In this document: one piece after another, positions 38,470 through 49,419 of the stretch
Position numbering within the stretch: the stretch's first letter is position 1
Layout: each line of letters opens with the position of its first letter
Assembly (NCBI GenBank): GCA_963575745.1
Contig: CAUYUJ010014542.1
Span: 328,001 to 392,000, forward strand
DNA length: 64,000 nt
Direction: 5' to 3'
Source: Prorocentrum cordatum
Taxonomy: Eukaryota > Sar > Dinophyceae > Prorocentrales > Prorocentraceae
Translations under genes and position numbers: made by a program
Notes under the pieces: model-generated
Database searches by the model: none
The model's input: the letters and a program-made list of their open reading frames with translations, nothing else
Told to the model about the DNA's origin: nothing

Positions 38470-40140
38470 GCCCCCTCACTCTGACATTTTACTACGGGAC
38501 CGGGCCGACTTTTGCCTCTTGAAGGCCCTCTTGGGGCCCTCTTCGGCCATCTTCAAGCCATCTCGGGCCCTCTTGGGCCTCGCTGAGGCTGCCTTGTGGG
38601 CCTATAGGGGGCCCTGGGAACCCGGAAATCATGTGCCTGGAGAGGCTTCCGGGAACATGATGTCGAACGGGGCCCTCTCGGGCCTCCTTGAGGCCGTCTT
38701 GGGGGCCTCCTGGGTCGGCTTCGGGGCCTCTTGGGCCGTCTTGGGGGTTCCGTGAGCCCCACAGGCCGACCCTTTTGGGCCGTCTGGGGCCCTTTTGGGT
38801 CTCTCTTGGGCTGTTGGGGCTCCGTGAGGGCGTCTGGGGCACTGTGAAGACGAAGCCAGCGAGTTTGCCGAAAACGCACGTTTTACGATGTAAATTGGCC
38901 GATGTGTGCCTCTTGAAGGCCCTCTTGGGGCCCTCTTCGGCCATCTTCAAACCATCTCGGGCCCTCTTGGGCCTCGCTGAGGCTGTCTTGTGGGCCTCTT
39001 GGGCGTCCTGGGAGCCCGGAAGTAATGTTCCCGGAGAGGCTTCCGGGAACATGATGTCGAACGGGGCCCGCTTGGGCCTCCCTGAGGCCGTCTTGGGGGC
39101 CTCCTGGGCCGGCTTCGGGGCCTCTTGGGCCGTCTTGCGGGGTTCAGTGAGCCACACAAGACGTCCCTTTTGGGCCGTCTGGGGCCCTTTTGGGTCTCTC
39201 TTGGGCTGTGTTGGGGCTCCGTGGGGAGTCTGGGGCACTGTGAAGACGAAGCAAGCGAGTATGCTGAAAATGTACGTTTTACGAGGGGAATGGAAGGCCC
39301 TCTTGGAGCCCTCGTCGGCCATCTTCAAGCCATCTCGGGCCCTCTTGGGGCCCTCTTGGGCCTCGCTGAGGCTGTCATGTGGGCCTCTTGGGCGTCCTCG
39401 GAACCCGGAAGTCATGTTCCCGGAGAGGCTTCCGGGAACCTGATTTCGAACGGGGCCCTCTTGGGCCTCCCTGAGGGCCGTCTTGGGGGCCTCCTGGGCC
39501 GGCTTCGGGGCCTCTTGGGCCGTCTTGCGGGGTTGTGAGTCCCACAGGCCGACCCTTTTGGGCCGTCTGGGGCCCTTTTGGGTCTCTCTTGGGCTGTGTT
39601 GGGGCTCCGTGGGGGCGTCTGGGGCACTGTGAAGACGAAGCCAGCGAGTTTGCCGAAAACGCATGTTTTACCAGGGAAATGGGCCGATGTTTGCCTCTTG
39701 AAGGCCCTCTTGGAGCCCTCTCAGGCCCTCTTGGGGCGCTCTTAGGCGTCTTCGAGGCCTCTTGGGGCCCCGTGGGCAATTTGGACGCTGCCCGGGGCAG
39801 CCCCGGGGGGTCTGTGACCTCCCAAAGGTTCGGGGGGGCCGCCATGGGGGATGACGGCACCGATTTTTGCCCCCCCCCCCCCCCCCCCCGGCCTACTAGA
39901 GCCTGTTGGAGCCCTCTGCGGAATGGTCTTGGAGCCCGCGCCGAGGATTTGGAAAATGTCTGGGACCATCGCGGCGGCCTCCGAGGCCTGGGACGCCGAA
40001 ACCCAAGAAAACACAGGCATCGCGGCGGCCTCCGAGGCCCGGGACGCCGAAACCCTGTAAAAAACACATGGAAAATTAGCTCCGGTACTCCCATGGAGGG
40101 TCGAGGCAGCTGTTTTCGGGCCCCGGGCCTGCCCCCCCGT
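38470..40140 (-). repeat. Satellite block 4, opposite orientation, regular about 390-bp units
   Basis: Palindromes at 38,627, 39,021 and 39,410 and the core 'gaagacgaagc(c)agcgag' at about 38,847, 39,242 and 39,636 show regular units of 389-395 bp. The block ends near 40,140 after a poly-C tract (39,873) and 'ccccgggcctgccccccc', then TA repeats start. Confidence 0.85.
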
Positions 40141-40141
<1 letters not shown>

Positions 40142-40196
<55 letters not shown>

Positions 40197-40220
40197 TATA
40201 CATATATATATATATATATA
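40142..40220. repeat. (TA)n/(TACACA) microsatellite
   Basis: TA run with a few CACATA interruptions, ending directly at the hairpin at 40,221. Confidence 0.9.
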
Positions 40221-40261
40221 CTAGAACCATCGCGCGCGCTTCGCGCGCGCTCAAGTTCTAG
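40221..40261. repeat. CTAGAACC...GTTCTAG hairpin, copy 2
   Basis: 41 bp, same as 34,290-34,330 except AAGTTCTAG for AGGTTCTAG at the right arm. Together the two copies frame the inverted satellite blocks 3 and 4. Confidence 0.85.
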
Positions 40262-40740
40262 CCAGGATCCTCACCATCGTCATCATCGCAATCATCACCA
40301 TCGTAGTCATCGTCATGGTCGTGTTCACCATTACCATCACCAGCACAACCATCATCATCACCACCATCATCGTCAGCATCGTCAGCACCATCGTCATCAT
40401 CGTCGTCGTCATCGTTGTCCTCACTATCATCGTCGTCGTCATCATCATCAGCATCATCATCGTCAGCATCAGCATCAGCATCATCATCATCATCATCATC
40501 ATCTCGTCGGCGCCGTCGTTGTGCTCGTCATCCTCATCATCAGCGTCGTCGCCGTCATCATCATCGGTCTACTCCAGTCCCCTCCCCCTCCTCCTCATTT
40601 CCGTTCTATCTCTCCCCATCATCCTATCCTCTTGCTCCTCCTCCTCCTCTTTCTTCTCCTCGATGCCGTCTCCCTGAAGTGGATCCCTGTTCATTCACCT
40701 CCTCCTCCTCCTCCCTGTCCTCCCCGCTCTCTTCAATCTG
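40262..40740 (+). repeat. (ATC)n and (CTC)n microsatellites
   Basis: catcatcgtc phrases to about 40,570, then cctcctcctc. No gene. Confidence 0.9.
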
Positions 40741-40767
40741 TCCCCTCTGCTTGCCGCCGAGTGTGAT

Positions 40768-40785
40768 GGCACCACGACGGCGAGA

Positions 40786-40824
<39 letters not shown>

Positions 40825-40825
40825 G
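40768..40825 (+). repeat. (ACG)n microsatellite
   Basis: cgacgacgacg run. Encodes poly-Arg in one frame. No gene. Confidence 0.9.
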
Positions 40826-41335
40826 GAGACACCCCAGGCTGCAGAGGAAGAGGGTGGTCAGGGAGTGGGCGTCGGCACCGAGATCAGCTAAGTAGACATG
40901 GGCTGTCCCGACGGAGGAGGACGAGGAGGCCACAGAAACAACGGCAGCCCCCATCCTTTCAAAGCTAACATGTGCACGCTAAGCTCGCACCCTCGGCCCC
41001 AACTAACACCACACGCGCAGTTCGAGCGCGCTGAGGTTCCAGCAGCCCCCATCCTCTCAAAGCTAACATGTGCACGCGTGCACGTAACCACCAATGGCAG
41101 GAGCATGAACTGGAGAGGTAACAATGGCGCAGACCGAACAGGGCCGTAGTACACACGAGGGCGCACACAGACGTATCGAATGCAACGCCATGCAGACCAA
41201 TGCGAGTAGTAAAACAAACGCCAAACGTTGCATTATTGTTGAATTGAAATGCAATGCACATGCTACTCAATGCAGGCAGCTCAACGGAACGGATCGGAAG
41301 GAAGAAGGGGTGCATATGAAAGTGTCCGAAATCGC
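40826..41335. other. Intergenic stretch, no gene supported
   Basis: Contains a duplicated 'cccatcctttcaaagctaacatgtgcacgc' phrase (about 40,951 and 41,048), so a 97-bp tandem duplication is likely. A run of Cys/His-rich minus-strand codons has no recognisable family. Confidence 0.4.
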
Positions 41336-41337
41336 AT

Positions 41338-41930
41338 GGGGCTCGTTTCGGTGCCTGCTCGGGGGCTCTTGGGGGCCTCCCGGGGGGCTCTTGGGGGCCT
41401 TTGGGAGCCTCTAGTGGTTTCTGGGGATGCTCTTGGGGCCGAGGGCCCGTAAAGTGCGCTCGGATCCCGCGTCTGGGCCCCTTCTTGGAGCCGTGTTGGG
41501 ACTCTCTTGGGCCGTCTTCGAGGCCTCTTAAGCGGTCCCGGGGCGCTCTTGGGCCGTCTTGGGGCCGTCTTGGTGGCCTCTTGGGCCGTCTTGGGGCGAT
41601 CTTGGGTGCCTCTTGGCCGTCTTGGAGCGCCAGGGAGCCCAAAAGGAGAGAAAGCCAAAAACATCGAAAAACACAATGGAAAATCAACGATTCGAGCCTC
41701 TTGGGGCCCTCTTGGAGAGCCTCTTGGAGGCCTCTTGGGGCGTCTTGGAGGCCCCTTGGGCCGTCTTGGGACCATCTTGGGCGTCTTGGAGCGATCTGGG
41801 ACCGCCTCGGGGCCCTCTTGGACCATCCTGGGGGCCTCCTGGGGCCGTCTTGGAGGCCTCTTGGGTCGTCTGGAGGCTCCTTGGAGGCTCCTTGGAGGCC
41901 CCGGGGAGGGGGTATTAAAAAGCGTTCCCC
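41338..41930 (-). repeat. Satellite block 5, opposite orientation (about 1.5 units)
   Basis: Same 'gggcctcttgggccgtcttgg' phrases. The core 'gaaaaacacaatggaaaatcaacgatt' near 41,665 is the reverse complement of the plus-strand cores. It ends in a G/C run and GGCCTA, then a TA tract. Confidence 0.8.
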
Positions 41931-41979
41931 GATGGTTGCGGAGTGGGCGGCCCCGCCGGGGGGGGGGGGCCTATTTGTT

Positions 41980-41984
41980 TATAT

Positions 41985-42015
<31 letters not shown>

Positions 42016-42076
42016 TATATATATATACACATACATACATATAACCACGCGCGCGCGCTGCGCGCATAGGTTCTAG
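41980..42076. repeat. (TA)n tract followed by a decayed CTAGAACC hairpin, copy 3
   Basis: TA run to about 42,027, then 'ataaccacgcgcgcgcgctgcgcgcataggttctag': the right arm GGTTCTAG and the GC stem remain, while the left CTAG is lost. Confidence 0.7.
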
Positions 42077-42094
42077 TTAACTCCGAAGACCTCA

Positions 42095-42420
42095 TCTTCA
42101 TCCTCCCCCTCCTCATGAACTATATCCTCATCCACCGTCACGGCAGGCAGGCGCAATCCCGGCGTCGACGTCGTCGTCGGCGTCGTCGCCGCCGTCGTCG
42201 TCGTGGTCGCGGGCGGGGAAAGGGGAAGGAGGGAGAGAAGGAGAGGGGAGGGAGGGAGGCAGGTAGGGAAGAACGGAAGTAGACAGGCAGGAAAGGCAAA
42301 AAGGGAGACGACGGGCAGTGGAAAGTGGGATGGGTCAACGGATGAGTAAGGATTCGTCATCTTTCCCTGTCTTGTGTTTCTTGATGTTTTTCCTCCTCCT
42401 CCTCCTCCGCCTCCTCCTTC
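42095..42420. repeat. Mixed trinucleotide and purine-rich microsatellites
   Basis: cctcctc, gtcgtcgtcggcgtcgtcgcc and ggagggagggagg runs. No gene. Confidence 0.8.
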
Positions 42421-42589
42421 TCCATTTATTTTCCTTGTAAGTTCGCTGGCCCAACGGGCCAGAGGCGTGCTAAGATCTCCGGTAACTGGTTCACCATATT
42501 TCTAGTTCGCGCGCGCGGGGCGGCCCCTGGGGGTCCCCGGACGGAAAATACCCCGGCAAGGTCCCGGGAGGAGCCACCAGAGCACTCCA

Positions 42590-42631
42590 GGGGAGGGCCA
42601 TTTTTCGACACCCCTCACGAGGATCGTGGCC
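42590..42631 (-). repeat. Isolated remnant of the 89-bp satellite
   Basis: The reverse complement contains GGCCACGATCCTCGTGAGG then GGTGTCGAAAAATGGCCC, nearly the same as the core of the tandem unit at 56,485-57,730. It sits alone, about 14 kb away, at the edge of satellite block 6. Confidence 0.75.
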
Positions 42632-42659
42632 ACCGAGGGGGGAGCCGCAATCGACTACC

Positions 42660-44000
42660 CCCCCTTCCGCCCTAAGAGGCTTCCAAGAGCCCCCCAAGAG
42701 GCCCTGGGGGTCCCCAAGACGCCGCCAAGGAGCCCCAAGAGACTCCCAAGAGGGCCCCAATAAGCACAATTCATTGGTTTTCCTTGGGTTGTTGGGAGAT
42801 TTTGTTGGTTCCACAGGCCTCCGACAGGGCCTAAGAGGCCCGAGAGGCCTCCGACAGGGCCCCAAGAGGGTTCCAAGACGGCCCAAGAGGCCTCCATGAC
42901 GGCCCAAGAGGACCCCAAGAACGCTCTGAGAGAAGCCCCAGAAGGGGGAACACGAAACAACATTTCGAGCCCGCGGCCAGAAGAAGCCCCCAGGAGGCGC
43001 CAAGAGACCCTTTTCAAGTCCCAGGAGGCCCCCAAAAGGTTCTCGAGATAGCCCCCAGTCGCCCCACGAGGCTTTCAAGAGCACTCCCAAGAGGGCCCCA
43101 AGAGGCACAATTCATTGCTTTTCCTCAGGTGTTGGGGAGACTTTGGCGTCTCCACCTTTTCGGCATCGCGACGCCCCAAGACGGCCCAAGAGGCCCCCAA
43201 GATCGCCCTAAGAGGACCGAGAGGCCTCCGACAGGGCCCCAAGAAGGCCCAAGAGGGTTCCAAGACGGCCCAAGAGGCCACCAAGACGGCCCAAGAGGGC
43301 CTCGAGAACGCTCTAAGAGAAGCCACAGAGGGGGAACACGAAACAACATTTCGAGCCCTCGGCCCTAAGAAGCCCCCAGGAGGCGCCAAGAGGCCCCTTT
43401 CAAGCCCCAGGAGGCCCCCAAAAGGCCCTCGAGATAGCCCCCAGACGCCCCACGAGGCTTTCAAGAGCACTCCCAAAGGGGCCCCAAGAGGCACAATTCA
43501 TTGCTTTTCCTAACGTTTTGGGGAAACTGTGGCGTCTCCACCTTTTCGGCATCGCGACGCCCCAAGACGGCCCAAGAGGCCCCCAAGATCGCCCTAAGAG
43601 GCCCGAAAGGCCTCCGACAGGGCCCCAAGAAGGCCCAAGAGGGTTCCAAGACGGCCCAAGAGGCCACCAAGACGGCCCAAGAGGGCCCCAAAAACGCTCT
43701 AAGAGAAGCCCCAGAGGGGGAACACGAAACAACATTTCGAGCCCTCGGCCCTAAGAAGCTCCTAGGAGGCGCCGAGAGGCCCCTTTCAAGCCCCAAGAGG
43801 CCACCAAAAGGCCCTCACGAGGCCCCCAAGAAGCTCCCAAGCGGCTCCCAAGCGGCTCCCAGAAGCCCCAAGATGCTCCCAAATGCTTCCAAAGGAGCTC
43901 CAATAAACCCCAAAGAGGCTCCAACAGAAACCCAAGAGGCCCCCAAGAAACCCCCAACGAGGACCCAAAAGGCCCCCAAAAGCCCAAACGCCAGCGAGGG
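42660..44000 (+). repeat. Satellite block 6, plus orientation
   Basis: Units of about 385 bp with cores near 43,110 and 43,495 ('cacaattcattgcttttcct', 'ctccaccttttcggcatcgcgacg') and a conserved 'gaacacgaaacaacatttcgagccc' near 42,950, 43,337 and 43,720. Later units degrade into ccccaagaagctccc. Confidence 0.85.
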
Positions 44001-44084
44001 CACAATACGGGCCGGCGGAATGAGCGAAGCGATTCCATAAACAAAGTGTCCCTGTCGCCCCGCGAGGCCAGTTTTTCAGGGCGG

Positions 44085-44395
44085 TCCAGACGTTGCGCCT
44101 GAGACTTCCTCACCATTTATGACTCTGAAACTTAAACGTTGACAACCGTTTCACACATGGAGGGCGGGTAGTTTTCAAAATGTGGCTCTCGCCTGCGCGC
44201 CGCGCACATTCGTTTCAAACATTTGCAAGCGCTTCACGGATTGAGGGCGGATGGTTTTCAAAATGTGGTTCTCCCCTCAGCGCCGCGCACATTTGTTTTA
44301 AACATGTGCCAAGAGTTTCACGGATTCAGGGCTGTTCCTTTCCAAAATGTGGCTCTCGCCCTAGCGCCGCGCACATTCGTTTATACGTGGTGAAA
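44085..44395 (+). repeat. About 83-bp tandem repeat, three units
   Basis: Each unit holds a version of 'aaacatttgcaagcgtttcacggatt', 'gagggcgg', 'ttttcaaaatgtggctctc' and 'gcgccgcgcacattcgttt'. The lead-in 'gacttcctcaccatttatgac' with 'ttaaacgttg' has a relative at 54,580-54,645, so it is also dispersed. Confidence 0.75.
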
Positions 44396-44399
44396 GATT

Positions 44400-45320
44400 T
44401 TCCACATCTTCCCATGACCAACGTGCCAGAAAAAGCGTTTTGGAAGGATTCGGGATTATGAGGATGCAACAGTTGAATTGATTCGCAGTGTTGAAGTATG
44501 GCGTTCTGGCACGATTCAGGATCATTACGACGCAACGGTCAGGTTGATTCGTGGCGCTGAAATTCCGAGAACAATGGTTTGGCATGCTTCAGGGTCTTCA
44601 GACGGTTGCCTTCCAACGAGGCAGCTACCTCAGTGGAAATGAACCGTTGTAGGGGCCTATGAAGAGGGAGACTGGAGGAAGGGCAAATTCCAACATCGTT
44701 GATTACTCTTGGGTTTACACTGGTCCTCCTCCTCCTCCTCCTCCTCCTCCTCCTCCTCCCTCCTCCTCTCTCCCTGACGGACCCCTGACAGCCGCGGCCT
44801 GCGTGCCTGGGCCTGGTGGCCTGGCGACGATGCTGAATTAGCCTCCCATGAGTGACAATCAAGGGCAGTGTCGCGGGCATGTGCAGCCTAGGCGGTGCCC
44901 CGGCCAGCTTCAAGGAAGGCCCTGAGACCAGGGCCCTTAGGCAGGAGGCAGCAGGACGAGCACGGGCCATCCGAACGTCGCGCACAAGGCCACTCTGGCG
45001 AAGGGTCGCTCTTCCCAGACACCCGCCGATCTGACTCTTATGTACTGTCCGTGGCCCCAGAGGTCCCGACCTCTTCCCCGGGGGCAGACGTCCGTCCTCG
45101 GCGGCCCTGGGGCCCGAAAACGGCCGAGGGCGCGAAGACAGCTCCCGAAGGCCCAAGTCCATGGAAACAACCAGCTTGAACAAATCAGGTCGCCAGAAAT
45201 CTGGGCTTCACGCGCAGCCGATCAACGCCTAGCGCCCGCCCGCAAATCCATCCCTTTCGGGCGCCGCAGCCTCGGGCCGAGCGGGCGGCACGGGCCCTGC
45301 CCTGCCCATCGCCCCTCGAT
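44400..45320. other. Mostly unique sequence with one CTC run, no gene supported
   Basis: A (CTC)n run at about 44,727-44,775. Two near copies of 'ggttgattcgtggcgctgaa' (44,474 and 44,543). A long minus-strand frame (45,183-44,539) looks compositionally random and crosses the CTC run. Confidence 0.35.
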
Positions 45321-45324
45321 CCAG

Positions 45325-45412
45325 GATGAAGCATCGATTGGGGATCGAGGATCGATCGATCGATCGAGAGTCGATCGATGGAGGATCGAGCATCGATCGA
45401 TCGCAGCAGACC
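45325..45412. repeat. ATCGATCG-rich palindromic patch
   Basis: gatcgatcgatcgatcgag and tcgatcgatg phrases. Self-complementary at many offsets. No gene. Confidence 0.7.
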
Positions 45413-45719
45413 ACGCCCCGGCACCCCGGCCTCTCGAGCCGCGCCGCCACTGGAAGCGGGGGAGACCCGGGCGCGCGGGCGCGACTCATGGAGTCGTGTC
45501 TGCGCCCTGTGGTCGAGCGCAGAGAGGATCGACAAGGATCGATGGTCCTCAGAACGTGTTCCTTGCAATCGCTCGAACGCCGATTCCCCGTGCACGTGTC
45601 GGTGACATGCGTCTTTTCACTTGATGATCCAAGATGTTCCTAGATGGTCCAGATGTCATGCCTCTGGCCTCGCTGATTAAGAATAAACACGTCCGAGCGA
45701 TGCCGCGGCTTGCGCCAAC

Positions 45720-45929
45720 GTGTACTTGGCTACCGAAGCCCTTCGATACGACGCAGGAGACGAAATGAGGGCCGACACGGGCTGCGTGCTAACGGCGGAG
45801 CTGAAAGGTGTAAGCACACATATTGAGCTAAAAGACGCCCTCAGGATCATCGAAAAGAGAAGAGGAGAGCAGCTTGCAGAGGCAAGGCAGCGAGCTCCCG
45901 AAACAGAGGGATGGGGTCGAGGAGTGTAG
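45720..45929 (+). CDS. Possible small exon or ORF, unknown
   Basis: Plus-strand frame of about 69 codons with balanced composition, including 'DTGCVLTAELKGVSTHIELK' and 'EKRRGEQLAEARQRAPE'. No family, no clear splice sites. Listed because it is the only non-repetitive frame in this stretch. Confidence 0.2.
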   Translation: MYLATEALRYDAGDEMRADTGCVLTAELKGVSTHIELKDALRIIEKRRGEQLAEARQRAPETEGWGRGV

Positions 45930-46169
45930 ACGTGCGGCAATTATGTGCCATGACGGCCCCTGGCGCTGTTTCTTAGACCACGTGGATCGTGCAGACTCGA
46001 ACGATCGGCGGCTGTGTCCCCGCCTCCGCTGTCGGCCCCTGGAGAAGAGAGGCAAAGACTTCTGGCTATGGCTGCAGAGCGGAGCGGGAGCGCTCGAGGC
46101 AAAGCCGTGTCGAACAACAAGAGCTCGTCGTAACCCGGAAGGGAGCCCACGATCCAATCCTCAGTCTCT

Positions 46170-46462
46170 TCTCCTCCCCTATTCCTCCTCCTCGTCGTCC
46201 TCCTCGTCCTCCAATTCCTCCTCCCGCCCATCCCATACCTCCTTCCTTTCCCATAATCTTCCTTCCCTCCTCCTGCTGCTCCTCCTCCTCCCTCGTTGCT
46301 CCTTCTCCCTCTTCATTCCTCTCTCACTCATCCTCCCCATCCTCATCCACATCCACCTCCTCCTCCTCTTCCGCCTTCTCTTCCGCCTCCTCCTCATCCT
46401 GCCACTCCTCGTACTCTTCTTCCTCATTCCCCTCCTTGCTCGCCCCCTTCTCATCGTCGTCT
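46170..46462 (+). repeat. (CTC)n-type microsatellite
   Basis: cctcctcgtcctcctc runs. It lies just downstream (minus sense) of the IFT172-like exon 3, probably inside the next intron. Confidence 0.85.
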
Positions 46463-46485
46463 TAATCCTCGAGTTCGAACCCAGC

Positions 46486-46584
46486 CTCGGTCAGCTTGTT
46501 CTGCTGCTCTAGCATCTGCGCCAGGCTCGAATAGAGTTCCGTCCGCTCCGCCGGGGACAGGTGGTTCTTCGCAACCCTGTGAGC
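46486..46584 (-). CDS. IFT172: IFT172-like gene, exon 3
   Basis: Begins after CCAAG at an AG|GC border and reads 'AHRVAKNHLSPAERTELYSS' then 'LAQMLEQQNKLTE', 33 codons. It may end at GAG|GCTGGG (GC donor); reading on gives a stop at 46,461. The segment fits the TPR-like solenoid of IFT172 (A-H-x-x-A, Leu-Tyr, A-x-x-L-E, G-K/N-x-x-E-A). IFT172 is an IFT-B complex subunit needed for cilium/flagellum assembly. Joined in phase to exon 2 at 47,109-47,186. The identification rests on recalled family patterns; another IFT or COPI-like TPR protein is possible. Confidence 0.5.
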
Positions 46585-46769
46585 CTTGGCGCAGCTCGGA
46601 CGGAAGAGTAACTAGAATAGGACTGGGAAGGAGGAGGAGCAGCGTTAGGTGGGGGAAGAAGGGAAAGCGGTCCAAAGTCAGAATACCTTCGTTGCGCAGA
46701 GATTCCGACGATGTGGAAGAATCCCTTGTCTCGCCACTCACAACTAGAAGAACGAAATAACATTCAGGC

Positions 46770-46975
46770 GGATTGATGTATCAAGTCTACACACGCACAA
46801 ACACAAACACGAACACCAACACAACATAAACACAAGCACAACCACAAACACAAACACAAATTCAGGCACAGGCACATGCACAAGCACAAGCGCAAACACA
46901 CACAATCACAAACACAAGCACAAACACAAATACAAACACACACACAAACACGCACACACACACTGAACGAACACA
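46770..46975 (+). repeat. (ACAAAC)n/(AC)n microsatellite
   Basis: acacaaacacaaacac repeats, within the intron between IFT172-like exons 2 and 3. Confidence 0.9.
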
Positions 46976-47108
46976 CGTCTTGAAGATCATCAAAAAGAGG
47001 GGGAGGGGAGGGGAAAGGAGGTAAGGCAGGGGAGGCAAGGGGAGGTTTCTTTCTCCCCTTCCTCCTCCTGGCACGAGGGGATGTGGTGGAAGAGGTCGGC
47101 CACGAGGC

Positions 47109-47186
47109 CTTCTCGTACTGATTGGCCTCCACGTGCATCTGGACGGCGCGCTGCGGTCGGTTGGACTTGATGTACGCGCGCTCGGC
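47109..47186 (-). CDS. IFT172: IFT172-like gene, exon 2
   Basis: 26 codons exactly, from GGGAG|GCCGAG to GAGAAG|GCCTCG: 'AERAYIKSNRPQRAVQMHV' then 'EANQYEK'. The pattern A-E-R-x-Y-I-K-x-x-x-P-x-x-A-V-x-M-x-x-x-A-x-x-x-x-x-A matches IFT172 TPR units when joined to exon 3. Both borders are AG|GC, so both neighbouring introns are GC-AG with the same bases at each end, a recognised dinoflagellate intron feature. Confidence 0.5.
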
Positions 47187-47206
47187 CTCCCGTCGTCTCC
47201 ACTGTC

Positions 47207-47305
47207 GCCCTCCTCCTCCTCCTCCTCCTCCTCTTCCTTCTCCTCCTCTTCCTCCTACTCCTCATCCTCCTCCGCCTCCTCCTCCTCCTCCTCCTCCTCC
47301 TCTTT
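47207..47305 (+). repeat. (CTC)n microsatellite
   Basis: cctcctcctcctc just upstream (minus sense) of exon 2, inside intron 1. Confidence 0.9.
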
Positions 47306-47309
47306 AAGG

Positions 47310-48165
47310 AGTACCAGCTAGCGGATACGTCTCAGGGTCTGTACCTGTCAATTCGGCGTAGAGCTTGACGCACGATGTGAAGAAATCGTCAATATCATAC
47401 TCCATCACTCGTACCTTTCTTTTCAGCCCTGGCGCATAGGGTTCTTCGGGCACCTCTTCCCCAGTGTCGCTGACAAAGTCATCGGTCATCTCGACCAGCG
47501 GGCGCAAAAAAGCAGCTGAGGTTCTCGTTCGCGGAAGTTTGTATTTCAGGACGGCAGGGAGCGGCGATTCTCTTGGCGCCCCCTGGACAGCGTGCATCAT
47601 CGCCCGCGGATTCGTAGAACAGCAGCGTTGCAATGTTCCTAGGGCCAATAGTCCCCCTGAAGCTCGGCATAAATCCTCTCCCTGCTGGCCTCTTGGGGAT
47701 CCGTTAAATCCTCTAGTTTTTCCCATGTCTCATAGTCCATGGTAACGCGTCGAATGACTGATCCCCAATCAGGCCAATGGCAGGGACGGCCTGCAGCGTC
47801 TCGCATTGGCGTCAGATCGTACCCACACTTGCTGGCCTGGTTGTGCAAGGTATGACCTGTCGCTGCGAAGTGGGGTCGCTCCTGCGGCCATGGCCGAGCT
47901 GGGGTTATAGAAACCAGCGTTGGCCGCCGCTGCATCTTTCGGCTTCTTTGCCTCCGGGGGCAGGGGATCTAACGCAGTCTGATCTTCGCCCTGCCAGACA
48001 ATCCACCTCTCAGAGAGTCTAAGCTCACAACCCAAGCATCGCCGCACCGGCGCGGGCGGGTCCACATCGACGCCGTTGGGCACAGTCTCCGAAAGGCCCA
48101 GGATGAGGCCCCAACCTTTCTGTATGTTTCTGGCCAAGCCGGCCAACTTGAACTCTTCAACGCGC
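47310..48165 (-). pseudogene. Decayed Ty1/copia RT fragment within the IFT172-like intron
   Basis: Minus-strand 'RVEEFKLAGLARNIQKGW', 'VDVDPPAPVRRCLGC' parallels 'YVDDFKLAGPAHNLQTGW', 'IDLDPPTPYSQYLGC' of the copia RT at about 15,800-15,900. The catalytic Y-V-D-D is here R-V-E-E and everything upstream is replaced by an ATC microsatellite. In other frames follow 'GYDLTPMRDAAGRPCHWPDWG' and 'VRVMEYDIDDFFTSCVKLYAEL', which fit the connection between RT and RNase H. At least two frame changes. Dead. Confidence 0.65.
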
Positions 48166-48169
48166 AATA

Positions 48170-48670
48170 TCAAGATCAGCAGCATCAGAATTCCCTGCAT
48201 CGTCTTCACCATCAGGACCACACTAAAGATGTCAATAGTAAGACTAATAATGCTGATAATGAAGATGAGAATGTGGCTTATACCAACAATAACAATAGTA
48301 GTATTAAGAATCATCACCATAACCATGAGTATACCGATAACAAACATATTAACAATGAGAACAATCGTAATAACAATGATCGCAATACTAAGAAAACGCT
48401 TCAGACAATAATGCGAATAATCAGACATACCCGAATAACAACAATGATAAGGTAATAATACTCGCCATCACCATCATCATCATAATCAGCATCATCGTCC
48501 TCATCATCAGCCTCATCAGCATCATCATGCCAATATACATCATCATCATCATCAGCATCAGCATCATCAACAACATCATCGTTACCATCATCAGCATCAC
48601 CGTCATCATCATCATCACAATCATCATCCTCATCGTCATCATCACCATCGCCATCACAATCATCACTCTC
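48170..48670 (+). repeat. (ATC)n/(AAT)n microsatellite block
   Basis: catcatcatc with aataacaat variants. Long Ile- or Met-rich frames here are artefacts. Confidence 0.9.
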
Positions 48671-48671
48671 A

Positions 48672-49216
48672 TCCCACTTCCCCCTCCTCCTCCTCCTTCT
48701 CCTCCTCCCTCATCCCTCCCTCTCTCCCTCCCTTCCTCCCGCCCTCCCTCTCTCTTCATCCCTCCTCATCCTTTCTCCTCCTCCTCCTTCTTCTCCTACG
48801 CCTCATCCTCCTCCTCCTACAGTGCGGGCGCGGCCGCAAGAAACCCTCGCAAGAAACCCAACCCTGAGAACCCGTGCGCGAGGTGCACCTGAGGGGAAAC
48901 CTGGAGCACCCTGAACGCAGCAGCTCCTTCAACTGCTGCGGGAGGTCACCGCGCAGCGCGAGGAGCGAAGAAACCTAGGATACCCTGACGAAAAGCATAT
49001 GGTTTCTTGATGCGCGCCCTCACTGCACTCCTCCTCCTCCTTCTCCTCCTTTTCCTCCTCCTCCTTTTCCTCCTCTCCGCTTTCCTCCTCGTTTCCCTCC
49101 TCTTGCTCCTCCTCCTCCTCCTCCTCTTCCTCCTCCTCCTCCCCATCTCCTCCTCCTCCTCCTCCTTCTCCTCCTCCTCCTCCTCCTCCTCCTCCTCCTC
49201 CTCCTCCTCCTCCCCT
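48672..49216 (+). repeat. (CTC)n blocks with a short unique insert
   Basis: cctcctcctc at 48,672-48,820 and 49,028-49,216. Between them (48,820-49,020) is unique sequence in which 'gaaaccct' or 'gaaaccta' recurs; no gene seen. All within intron 1 of the IFT172-like gene. Confidence 0.85.
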
Positions 49217-49287
49217 CACCCCACACCCACCAACACCCCCTCCCACAGGAGACGGGAGGGAACTGGGGTGTGCAACGTGCGGTCGGC

Positions 49288-49374
49288 CTGGTCGAAGTGC
49301 CGCGAGCTCGCGTAGTGGGCCGCAAGCTTCTCGTAGAAGGGGTACGCGAATCCCGGGTCGTTGCCGATGGACGC
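49288..49374 (-). CDS. IFT172: IFT172-like gene, exon 1 of the visible part
   Basis: 29 codons from CGCCAG|GCGTCC to GACCAG|GCCGAC: 'ASIGNDPGFAYPFYEK' then 'LAAHYASSRHFDQ'. Joined to exon 2 it gives H-F-D-Q-A-E-R-A-Y-I-K, a clean TPR helix pair. Again AG|GC at both ends. The intron to exon 2 would be about 2.1 kb, swollen by microsatellites and the copia relic. Further 5' exons were not found. Confidence 0.45.
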
Positions 49375-49419
49375 CTGGCGCTGCCCGACAGCATCGGACG
49401 CCCCTTTTGCTGCGCACTT

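Noticed and set aside
44539-45183. 214-residue minus-strand ORF
   Set aside because: Composition looks random, it includes a poly-Arg run from the CTC array, and no motif is present.
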